This document shows, piece by piece, positions 1 through 5,440 of a stretch of 9,500 nt of DNA. A program made the position numbers and the translations under genes. The number at the start of each line of letters is the position of its first letter. Within the stretch, counting starts at the first letter, position 1. The notes under the pieces were generated by a model, which was not told the origin of the DNA, searched no databases, and saw only the letters and a list, made by a program, of their open reading frames with translations. Source of the stretch: a bacterium (lineage in GTDB: Bacteria; Patescibacteriota; Microgenomatia; Woykebacterales; RBG-16-39-9b); assembly GCA_030690175.1 (NCBI GenBank), contig JAUYHE010000033.1, positions 1 through 9,500 on the forward strand. Reading direction: 5' to 3'.

Positions 1-1
1 G

Positions 2-208
2 GGTCCAAAGGAAATAAAAATATTTTGTAAGCTTGATAGCGATTCTCTGAACTTGTTGCGTCAGGCAGTCAGTAAAATGCAGCTTTCTGCCCGTAGTTAC
101 CACCGAATATTAAAGGTAGCCAGGACAATTGCTGATTTGGACAGCGCCTTGGATATCAATACTCAACATATAGCCGAAGCGCTGCAATATCGTAGCAAGG
201 ACAATTAA
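2..208 (+). CDS. comM: Mg-chelatase-like AAA+ ATPase (ComM/YifB family), C-terminal fragment
   Basis: Only the last 68 codons are present; the 5' end lies outside the window and the frame is open from base 2 to the TAA at 206-208. The fragment reads LSARSYHRILKVARTIADL followed by an acidic linker and HIAEALQYR. That is the hallmark C-terminal helical domain of the YifB/ComM branch of Mg-chelatase-like AAA+ proteins, normally about 500 residues. In Vibrio cholerae ComM is a hexameric branch-migration helicase that helps integrate transforming DNA, and CPR bacteria commonly keep comM with type IV pilus and competence genes. The AAA+ core (Walker A and B) is not visible, so activity cannot be judged. 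A hairpin about 20 nt downstream separates it from the convergent zinc-ribbon gene. Confidence 0.88.
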   Translation, partial: GPKEIKIFCKLDSDSLNLLRQAVSKMQLSARSYHRILKVARTIADLDSALDINTQHIAEALQYRSKDN

Positions 209-226
209 GCGTAAAGCATTTATAAA

Positions 227-269
227 AACGAAAAACCCCTGATTAAAAGATTCTCAAGGGCTTTTCGTT
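227..269. terminator. Bidirectional hairpin terminator between convergent genes
   Basis: The arm at 227-240 (AACGAAAAACCCCT) pairs with 256-269 (AAGGGCTTTTCGTT) in 12 of 14 positions around a 15-nt loop. It lies between the stop of the comM fragment (208) and the stop of the minus-strand zinc-ribbon gene (288). Read on the minus strand the 3' arm is T-rich and followed by TTTAT, so it fits an intrinsic terminator best in that direction. On the plus strand it has a U-rich arm but no clear U-tract. Confidence 0.6.
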
Positions 270-287
270 ATGGTAAAAATAAATTTA

Positions 288-428
288 TTAGCCGCCGATT
301 TTGAACATCTTAGTTCCGCAGACAGGACAAGTACCTCGAAGTGCTTTCTTACCGTTTTTCATGGTTACGCTTTCTGGATTGGCAACTTCCCTCTTGTCGC
401 GGCATTTTACACAGTACATTGAAGCCAT
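288..428 (-). CDS. 46-aa zinc-ribbon protein, DUF5679-like
   Basis: The protein has two CxxC pairs, C6-x2-C9 near the start (MYCVKC) and C34-x2-C37 near the end (CPVCGTKMFKIGG). Between them is a short hydrophilic stretch with a typical beta-hairpin turn (MKNGKKALRG). This is the layout of DUF5679, a tiny zinc ribbon common in CPR and other bacteria, sometimes fused to DNA-binding enzymes. A role in nucleic-acid binding is inferred only. The start is the ATG at 426-428; an in-frame TAA lies 21 nt upstream, so the ORF cannot extend far. A second Met (codon 4) is an alternative start. There is no Shine-Dalgarno directly before the ATG, but a very strong one lies about 90 nt upstream (516-526), beyond a hairpin element. 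It converges on comM and shares its terminator. Confidence 0.8.
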   Translation of the reverse strand: MASMYCVKCRDKREVANPESVTMKNGKKALRGTCPVCGTKMFKIGG

Positions 429-438
429 ATTATTGGTG

Positions 439-504
439 ATTGGAAATTAGCGGCGGGTAAGTAAGTAAAATAACCTAGACCAACACCCGTTGCTAATATC
501 TAAT
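439..504. repeat. Imperfect inverted repeat (22-nt arms)
   Basis: The arm at 439-460 is complementary to 483-504 at about 17 of 22 positions, counting one G-T pair. The best-matched parts are ATTAGC against GCTAAT and CGGGT against ACCCG. The loop is 22 nt (461-482). It lies between the orphan Shine-Dalgarno at 516-526 and the ATG of the zinc-ribbon gene. It could be a folded leader or a small palindromic insertion; no target-site duplication is evident. Confidence 0.45.
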
Positions 505-515
505 CTCTGAATTTT

Positions 516-526
516 CACCTCCTCTC
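516..526 (-). promoter_or_regulatory. Orphan strong Shine-Dalgarno sequence
   Basis: The minus strand reads GAGAGGAGGTG here, a near-perfect match to the 16S rRNA 3' end, 23 nt after the stop of the 116-aa gene. No ATG, GTG or TTG follows at 5-10 nt. The only local start is a GTG that is part of the motif itself and would encode a 23-aa peptide ending at 447. The next convincing ORF is the zinc-ribbon gene starting at 428, too far for normal spacing unless the intervening hairpin folds out. Confidence 0.5.
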
Positions 527-549
527 AATAAAAAAACCAAGTTTCGAAG

Positions 550-900
550 CTAAATTTCTAATCCGAACCTACGTAGGAGCAGCTTAACAAACTGGAGCCT
601 CATTGTCAAGCTCAGCGCAATCTCCAGACCGATGGCGATGACGGTAAAAAGAGCGATTCGTTTTAAGTCAGACGTTACGTAGTCGTATTTGTGGGTCGTA
701 GTCTCTGTTTGTTTTGGTTTTTGGTAAGTAATTTTATCAAGTTTAGTATCAGGAAGAGTATAGTCCTGGTTTGGAGTGGTAGGTCTTTTCGTTATCTTTG
801 CCTCTTGTGGCGGGGTCGCTCTCGAAACTTGAAGCTCGGCCTGTTTTTTAAGCCGACGGATGGCCGCTGCCATTTTTTGTTCCCGAGTTTTCTTTGGCAT
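550..900 (-). CDS. 116-aa protein with basic N-terminus and one C-terminal membrane helix
   Basis: The family is not recognised by name. Residues 1-20 are strongly basic and probably helical (MPKKTREQKMAAAIRRLKKQ). Residues 25-75 are polar, rich in Thr, Pro, Lys and Tyr, and probably disordered. Residues 82-99 are a single hydrophobic helix (IALFTVIAIGLEIALSL, with an internal Glu at 93), followed by a short basic tail. The likely topology is a cytoplasmic N-terminus with the helix anchored in the membrane. The same plan is seen in many small CPR proteins of unknown function. The start is ATG 898-900 with no Shine-Dalgarno before it; the stop is TAG. Tyr- and Pro-rich coding and an opposite-strand ORF at 691-933 were weighed, but the basic head plus helix makes the minus-strand reading more protein-like. 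It is flanked by inverted repeats on both sides. Confidence 0.7.
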   Translation of the reverse strand: MPKKTREQKMAAAIRRLKKQAELQVSRATPPQEAKITKRPTTPNQDYTLPDTKLDKITYQKPKQTETTTHKYDYVTSDLKRIALFTVIAIGLEIALSLTMRLQFVKLLLRRFGLEI

Positions 901-912
901 AACGATAATTTA

Positions 913-970
913 GAATTTAAAATTCAGATTTAGGAATTGCCAAATAATTTTAACTCTGAATTCTGCATTC
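913..970. repeat. Imperfect inverted repeat (20-nt arms), AT-rich
   Basis: The arm at 913-932 is complementary to 951-970 in 16 of 20 positions, with a core AATTCAGA facing TCTGAATT, and an 18-nt loop. It lies 13 nt upstream of the 116-aa gene start on the minus strand, so it would fold in that gene's 5' leader. The 10-mer AAAATTCAGA (919-928) also occurs on the minus strand at 506-515, beside the first inverted repeat. Confidence 0.42.
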
Positions 971-983
971 TGAACTCGTACAT

Positions 984-1013
984 ATGCTAGCACAAAGTTG
1001 TAAATTTAAGCAA
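984..1013 (-). promoter_or_regulatory. Possible sigma70-type promoter for the 116-aa gene
   Basis: On the minus strand, TTGCTT (1008-1013) is followed after 18 nt by TAGCAT (984-989), which is preceded by TG one base upstream, as in an extended -10. It would give a leader of roughly 75-80 nt containing the inverted repeat at 913-970. The hexamers are only 4 of 6 matches, so this is tentative. Confidence 0.28.
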
Positions 1014-1026
1014 GAGCAGCTCCTAC

Positions 1027-1055
1027 TTGACTCCCAGTACAAAAAAATGTATCTT
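1027..1055 (+). promoter_or_regulatory. Probable sigma70-type promoter for the DUF3048 gene
   Basis: TTGACT (1027-1032) is followed after exactly 17 nt by TATCTT (1050-1055). The -35 matches consensus at 5 of 6 positions and the -10 at 4 of 6. Transcription would start near 1062, giving a leader of about 36 nt that begins almost directly with the perfect hairpin at 1064-1082. Confidence 0.45.
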
Positions 1056-1063
1056 TTTGGGTA

Positions 1064-1082
1064 CTAGTTTTGTTCAAACTAG
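1064..1082 (+). other. Perfect stem-loop at the 5' end of the DUF3048 leader
   Basis: CTAGTTT (1064-1070) pairs perfectly with AAACTAG (1076-1082) around a 5-nt loop. If the promoter at 1027-1055 is right, this stem starts within a few bases of the mRNA 5' end. That is a position typical of RNA-stabilising 5' hairpins. A protein-binding operator is an alternative. Confidence 0.4.
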
Positions 1083-1097
1083 GTTTGGTTGTACCTA

Positions 1098-2189
1098 ATG
1101 CGAAAGTTCAAGCTGCTTCCTACCAGGTTGAAAATAATTTTGGTTGTTGTATTTGCTGCCTTCGTTTTGGTTTGGACGATCGTTGGGTTTTATGTCGGTA
1201 GAAAAGCTGCGCAGGCAGCCGATATAAAATCGCCCATAGGCTCTTTAATAAATAAAGATATTATCCCGCAAGTAGCTGATTTTCCAAACCCGATAAACGG
1301 TATGTTTTTTACCAAAGAAGAAGCCAAAGAATGGAAAGATCGTTTACCACTGGCCGTCGTAATTGAAAATCACACCGACGTCCGGCCGCAATCTGGTTTG
1401 AATAAAGCTGACGTAGTTTACGAAACGCTGGCCGAAGGCGGAATCACCCGGTTTTTAGCAATTTTTCTTGCTAGCGAGACGTCCATAGGTCCAGTACGGA
1501 GCAATCGACCCTACTTTTTGGATTGGGTAAGTGAATACAGCGCGGGCTATGCGCACGTTGGCGGTAGTCCCGAGGCTCAAGGCTTGGTAAAAACGTATAG
1601 TATCCGTGATCTAGATCAATTTTTTATCGGCGCGCCTACTTATGAGCGAGTTAGCTATAAATACGCGCCGCACAACGTGTATACCACGACCCAGAAATTA
1701 CGAGGCGCCGCCGCAACGCGAGGCTACAAAGGACCGGTGACTATCAAATCTTGGCAATTTGCTGATGAAGAGATGCCTCTCGAAAGTAGACCAAAGGCCT
1801 TCACTTTGGATCTGGGGTTCAGTGGTGCGTATGGTTACGATGTTCGGTGGGTTTACGAACCCAAAACCAATACCTACCAACGATTCAATGGCGGTGCTGG
1901 GCATATTGACGCGGCGACTAATACCCAACTTACTGCCAAAACCATCATCGTTGAGTACGCAGCGGTAAGTCCGGATCCTTCTGGTCATTCTCGTATTAAA
2001 ATCAACACCATTGGGTCCGGAAAAGTGATCGTCTTTACCAACGGGAACGCGACAGCAGGTACCTGGAAAAAAGCATCTCGCCCCGATCGAACCGCATTTT
2101 TTGATAACAACGGAAAAGAAATACCCTTAAACCGGGGATTAATTTGGATCGAAGTCGTTCCAGACGATTCACCGGTTAGTTTTAAGTAA
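1098..2189 (+). CDS. DUF3048 (YerB-like) membrane-anchored protein
   Basis: This 363-aa protein has a basic head, one membrane helix at about residues 10-31, and a long extracytoplasmic part. The part at about 75-160 carries the DUF3048 N-terminal signature: PLAVVIENHTDVRPQSGLNKADVVYETLAEGGITR and then IGPVRSNRPYFLDW and HVGGSPEAQG, cited here as separate conserved blocks. The C-terminal DUF3048 domain ends in the typical W-K-K-A-S and RGLIWIEVVP elements. The biochemical role of the family is not established; Bacillus YerB is encoded beside pcrA and ligA. Unlike YerB it has no lipobox Cys, so it is anchored by the helix rather than by lipid. The start is taken as ATG 1098; an in-frame TTG at 1089 would add three residues. 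The Shine-Dalgarno is weak. The next gene follows after 50 nt with no terminator seen. Confidence 0.87.
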   Translation: MRKFKLLPTRLKIILVVVFAAFVLVWTIVGFYVGRKAAQAADIKSPIGSLINKDIIPQVADFPNPINGMFFTKEEAKEWKDRLPLAVVIENHTDVRPQSGLNKADVVYETLAEGGITRFLAIFLASETSIGPVRSNRPYFLDWVSEYSAGYAHVGGSPEAQGLVKTYSIRDLDQFFIGAPTYERVSYKYAPHNVYTTTQKLRGAAATRGYKGPVTIKSWQFADEEMPLESRPKAFTLDLGFSGAYGYDVRWVYEPKTNTYQRFNGGAGHIDAATNTQLTAKTIIVEYAAVSPDPSGHSRIKINTIGSGKVIVFTNGNATAGTWKKASRPDRTAFFDNNGKEIPLNRGLIWIEVVPDDSPVSFK

Positions 2190-2210
2190 CTTAAAAATTA
2201 TTATACCTGC

Positions 2211-2235
2211 CCTTCACCAATTTCTGGAAGGAGGT
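2211..2235 (+). promoter_or_regulatory. Strong Shine-Dalgarno partly inside a small hairpin
   Basis: AAGGAGGT (2228-2235) sits 4 nt before the ATG at 2240 and fixes that start; the GTG at 2234 lies inside the motif itself. Bases 2211-2215 and 2218-2219 can pair with 2225-2231 (7 pairs with a 2-nt bulge and a 5-nt loop). This would bury part of the Shine-Dalgarno and might damp translation. Confidence 0.4.
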
Positions 2236-2239
2236 GGCT

Positions 2240-2842
2240 ATGGACAAGTTTAATCCGACTGCCAGCTTGCTGCGACCACTGCTTATTTCAAAAACACGAG
2301 CAAAACTACTGGCAGTTTTTTTGAACAATCCCGGTAAAATATTTTACGTGCGGGAACTTGTTCGTGCTGTTGGCGAGCAAATCAACGCAGTGCGAGGCGA
2401 ACTGGCTCGTTTAGAAAAAGCAGGCATGGTAAGTAGTGAGGCAAGAGCCAACCGAAAATTCTACGGCTTTAAAAAAGAATATATTTTTCAGCCAGAACTA
2501 TCAAAAATAATTGCCAAATCTAGCGGTCTAGGTGGCGACATTATTAGGGAAAGAAATAAACTAGGGAAAATCAAATTTGCCGCCCTTTCTTCTGGGTTTA
2601 TTCGGCGCCGACCAGTTGGACCAAGCGATGTGGATCTATTAGTGGTTGGTAGCGTAGTCTTACCACAGCTATCAAGTCTGGTGAAAACAGCTGAAGACGC
2701 GGTTGGACGGGAAATCAATTACACGGTGATGAGTGAAGACGAATTTACCTTTAGAAAAAGAAGACGAGACCCATTTGTCATCGGAGTTCTCGAAAAGGTA
2801 GGTACGGTGCTAGTTGGTGATGAGGATGGCCTCCGTCATTAA
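2240..2842 (+). CDS. Winged-helix regulator fused to a degenerate minimal nucleotidyltransferase domain
   Basis: The protein has 200 residues from ATG 2240. Residues about 12-80 form a winged helix-turn-helix of the ArsR/MarR-like kind (SKTRAKLLAVFLNN, then VRELVRAVGEQINAVRGELARLEKAGMV in the recognition region, then a wing with RANRKFYGF). Residues about 105-195 resemble a minimal nucleotidyltransferase: a SDVDLLVVG strand with D130 and D132 in the metal-binding DxD position. The catalytic GS turn expected 12 residues before D130 reads SG (S118-G119), so nucleotidyl transfer may be lost. Such fusions are frequent in CPR genomes and are usually annotated as transcriptional regulators or nucleotidyltransferase-domain proteins; their targets are unknown. 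secD starts 8 nt after its stop, so it is probably the first gene of the sec operon and could be autoregulatory (inference). Confidence 0.8.
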   Translation: MDKFNPTASLLRPLLISKTRAKLLAVFLNNPGKIFYVRELVRAVGEQINAVRGELARLEKAGMVSSEARANRKFYGFKKEYIFQPELSKIIAKSSGLGGDIIRERNKLGKIKFAALSSGFIRRRPVGPSDVDLLVVGSVVLPQLSSLVKTAEDAVGREINYTVMSEDEFTFRKRRRDPFVIGVLEKVGTVLVGDEDGLRH

Positions 2843-2850
2843 AGAGACTT

Positions 2851-4188
2851 ATGGTTAAAAGACCGAGAATTATCCTGCTTTTAATAATTGTGTTGACCCT
2901 GGCGGCCTTAATAGTTGACCTGCCAAAAGCACCAATTAAATTTTCAATTGGTCCGCTCAAAGTAAATACGATTGTAGCCGGTCCCCGGCTGAATTTAAAA
3001 TTACTCGGCGTTCCCTTAAAACGCGATTTGGATGTAAAACTAGGTTTGGACCTAAAGGGGGGTACGAACCTGACGTTGCGAGCCGATATGAGTGGGATTG
3101 CCGATAGCGAAAAAGACAAGGCGCTTGAGGCAGCTAAAGAAGTAATCGAACGCAGGGTAAACGCTCTTGGCGTGACCGAATCGATCGTGCAGACCTCAAA
3201 GGTGGGTGGAGACTATCGAATTATTGTCGAACTACCAGGAGTAACCAATGTCGAAGAAGCAAAGAAATTAGTTGGTCAGACCGCAAAATTGGAATTTAGA
3301 CAGTTTATCGAGCCTGAAGTCGCTGCCGGGACCATACCCACAATTGCCAACACGAAACCCACCGGTATTAGCGGTAAAGATCTAAAAAAAGCCACTACCG
3401 ATTTTCAAGCATCGCAAACGTCAGAAGACTCCGGTGGGCCAGTAGTAAGATTTGAACTAAGAAGCGCATCAGCCGATAAATTTCGCGCTGTGACAAAAAG
3501 CTTAATTGGTAAACCGTTAGTGGTGTTTTTGGACAATCAAGCGGTGTCCGCGCCGATTGTTCAAAGTGAGATTGGTCAGGAAGGCGTGATCACCGGGGTT
3601 AGTAGCGATGAGGCAAAGAGACTGGCGATCCAACTTTCAGCCGGTGCCTTACCGGTAAAAAAGATCGACATTATTTCGGAAAAGACCATCGGTCCTACCC
3701 TGGGAAAAACATCAATAGACCGCAGTTTATTAGCCGGCGCAATCGGAATACTAATTGTAGCCTCCTTTATGCTTGCCTACTATAAATTACTGGGCGTTCT
3801 GGCAGATATTGCCTTACTTTTGTACATCTTGTTTGTATTGGCTACTTTTAAGCTAGTTCCAATTACCCTTACCTTGGCCGGAATAGCTGGTTTTATTCTT
3901 TCGGTGGGGATGGCCGTTGATGCCAATATTCTGATCTTTGAAAGGATGCGGGAAGAGCTGCGTGAAGGTCGGGCCAGGGCGCAAGCAATCGAAATTGGTT
4001 TTAGCCGGGCTTGGAGCTCCATTCGCGATTCCAACGTGTCGTCACTAATTACGGCTACAATACTTTTTTGGTTTGGGACCGGAGCGGTAAAAGGATTTGC
4101 CGTGGCTCTGGCAATTGGAATCCTGATCTCAATGTTTACGGCCATTACGATTACCCGTAACCTGCTGCGCGTAGTTTACAGGAGCTAA
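2851..4188 (+). CDS. secD: Protein translocase subunit SecD
   Basis: SecD pairs with SecF as the proton-motive-force-driven accessory of SecYEG that pulls exported chains out on the trans side. The 445-aa protein has membrane helix 1 at about 6-23. The family motif LGLDLKGG follows at 64-71, then the large extracytoplasmic P1 head (PGVTNVEEAKKLVGQTAKLEFR region), and a C-terminal block of five helices from about residue 292. Helix 4 holds the conserved GMAVDANILIFERMREEL block; D357 corresponds to the proton-relay Asp of Escherichia coli SecD (D519). The length is short for the family, as in other CPR SecD proteins with a trimmed head. ATG 2851 follows a weak AAAGAG site; the spacing to the upstream gene is 8 nt. 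secF is not adjacent but two genes downstream. Confidence 0.96.
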   Translation: MVKRPRIILLLIIVLTLAALIVDLPKAPIKFSIGPLKVNTIVAGPRLNLKLLGVPLKRDLDVKLGLDLKGGTNLTLRADMSGIADSEKDKALEAAKEVIERRVNALGVTESIVQTSKVGGDYRIIVELPGVTNVEEAKKLVGQTAKLEFRQFIEPEVAAGTIPTIANTKPTGISGKDLKKATTDFQASQTSEDSGGPVVRFELRSASADKFRAVTKSLIGKPLVVFLDNQAVSAPIVQSEIGQEGVITGVSSDEAKRLAIQLSAGALPVKKIDIISEKTIGPTLGKTSIDRSLLAGAIGILIVASFMLAYYKLLGVLADIALLLYILFVLATFKLVPITLTLAGIAGFILSVGMAVDANILIFERMREELREGRARAQAIEIGFSRAWSSIRDSNVSSLITATILFWFGTGAVKGFAVALAIGILISMFTAITITRNLLRVVYRS

Positions 4189-4191
4189 AAG

Positions 4192-5121
4192 ATGTTTTGG
4201 AGTGAGAAAAAGAAAAAACCAAATAAACATTATGCGCTGCTTTCTAAAAAGCTTGAAGAAAAGAAAAATGAGGCCCTAGAAGGCTTTAAAGAAAAGCACA
4301 AGGAAGTCAGTCGCTGGGCAAAGAAAAAAGGCTTAAAAACCGAAGAAGTTGTCGGCAAAAGCGCCAAAGGTTTAGCAATGGGAGTCGCTACTGCAGCAGT
4401 CGCCCTTTCTTCTGGTACGACGCCGGGTACCCATTTACCGAACAAAAATTTAGAAAACCAAAAGGAAATTAATAGAAGCGTCACTGGTACAATAGAACCG
4501 ACAGTGAAAGCCAAAGCAGACGTTACCTCGCAAGTAAAAAACTCCCTAAGCGGCGCAAATTTTTATGATGAAAAAAAGATTACCGAGGAATTAACACGGA
4601 TACTAAATATACCGGTGAAAGCAGATCTAAACGGAATCAGGCTCAATGCGACCTACGGTATTATGGGTTCCGAATCTCACTTAAGTCGCTACCCGGGTGA
4701 TAATTTGGCGACTCATTTTGAGTCAGATATCGATCACGCGCGTTACGCGGGGGCGGGTATGGCTGGTGGTCCGGGAGCGTGGGGATACCTAGTGCCAAGC
4801 CAGCAAAAACTAGCAGCCAAAGACATTGAAATGGAGAAGTATTATTTAGTAGCCCAGACGTTTCTGTCGCCAAATTGGGGAACGCCAGAGGTAAAAGCGT
4901 GGTTTCGACACCGGAAAATGATTGTGATCAACCCACGCAACGGCGTAGTGGTGGCGGGAGTTTTGGAAGATGCTGGACCGGAGGCCTGGACTGGTAGAAA
5001 ATTTGGTGGTTCACCCGAGGTAATTAACGAACTTGAATTATCCAAAACAGGCCCCCATGTTCTTATGTATTTTGTTGATGACCCGGAAGATCAGATACCC
5101 TTGGGGAGGTACGGCAGATGA
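4192..5121 (+). CDS. 309-aa probably exported protein of unknown function, CPR-type
   Basis: I know no named family. Residues 1-57 are very Lys/Glu-rich and helical, probably coiled coil. Residues 60-74 are a short, weakly hydrophobic segment (GLAMGVATAAVALSS) that may be an anchor or late signal sequence. Residues 80-150 are a polar linker, and about 150-305 form a compact domain. That domain contains RLNATYGIMGSESHL, RYPGD, GAGMAGGPGAWGY, EKYYLVAQTF, VINPRNGVVVAGVLEDAGP and WTGRKFGGSPEVI, ending VLMYFVDDPEDQIPLG. From memory, similar blocks occur in hypothetical proteins of many CPR genomes. The stretch around D260-A-G-P263 to E276 resembles the strand-DxGP-helix part of double-psi beta-barrel (RlpA-like) domains, but only weakly. 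ATG 4192 is set by AGGAG at 4180-4184 inside secD. The gene overlaps the next by ATGA and uses a TGA stop. Confidence 0.82.
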   Translation: MFWSEKKKKPNKHYALLSKKLEEKKNEALEGFKEKHKEVSRWAKKKGLKTEEVVGKSAKGLAMGVATAAVALSSGTTPGTHLPNKNLENQKEINRSVTGTIEPTVKAKADVTSQVKNSLSGANFYDEKKITEELTRILNIPVKADLNGIRLNATYGIMGSESHLSRYPGDNLATHFESDIDHARYAGAGMAGGPGAWGYLVPSQQKLAAKDIEMEKYYLVAQTFLSPNWGTPEVKAWFRHRKMIVINPRNGVVVAGVLEDAGPEAWTGRKFGGSPEVINELELSKTGPHVLMYFVDDPEDQIPLGRYGR

Positions 5122-5435
5122 GCATTTTAGTAGAAAGCTTTTTTAGAAAGGAAAAAATAATTTTAGAGTTGGACGCCCTTGGTTTAGAAAAGGCGGAAAA
5201 AGAAAACCTTCTAAAACTGTCTCAAGAAATTGCCGAGCTGCGCCTGCTTGACGCTGTATTACAAAGATTAGAAGCCAAAGATAAAGAACTTTTTCTGGAG
5301 CAACTACATAGTTCATCATCGGAAATCGTGGCAGAGTTTCTGCGCGATAAAATTGCTGACATCGAGGATATATTGGAGCAGCACGCGCTTGTTTTGGAAA
5401 ACGAGATAATCGAAGATATTAAAAATTTGCGGTAG
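5118..5435 (+). CDS. 105-aa acidic all-helical protein, DUF5663-like
   Basis: The protein is leucine- and glutamate-rich with no Cys and no membrane helix. Its pattern is LGLEKAEKENLLKLSQEI, then LRLLDAVLQRLEAKDKELFLEQL, then EIVAEFLRDKIADIEDIL and a final acidic helix. This matches the outline of DUF5663, a small helical family I associate with Patescibacteria: a short LGL start, a helix ending in a conserved leucine run, and a FLxxxIP-like segment. The function is unknown; a cytosolic helical bundle or adaptor is inferred. GGGGAGGT (5103-5110) lies 7-8 nt before ATG 5118, inside the upstream gene, and the start overlaps that gene's TGA (ATGA). This implies translational coupling. secF begins 5 nt after its TAG. 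Confidence 0.75.
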   Translation: MSILVESFFRKEKIILELDALGLEKAEKENLLKLSQEIAELRLLDAVLQRLEAKDKELFLEQLHSSSSEIVAEFLRDKIADIEDILEQHALVLENEIIEDIKNLR

Positions 5436-5440
5436 AACCA

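Noticed and set aside
691..933. Plus-strand 80-aa ORF overlapping the 116-aa gene
   Set aside because: It is rich in Phe, Leu, Arg and Cys with no domain pattern, while the minus strand gives a sensible basic head plus membrane helix.
901..1088. Small RNA or tRNA gene in the divergent intergenic region
   Set aside because: There is no cloverleaf, T-loop motif or CCA end; the structures seen are simple palindromes and promoter elements.
3780..4145. Minus-strand 121-aa ORF inside secD
   Set aside because: secD is certain in this region (GMAVDAN motif); the antisense frame is a codon-usage shadow.
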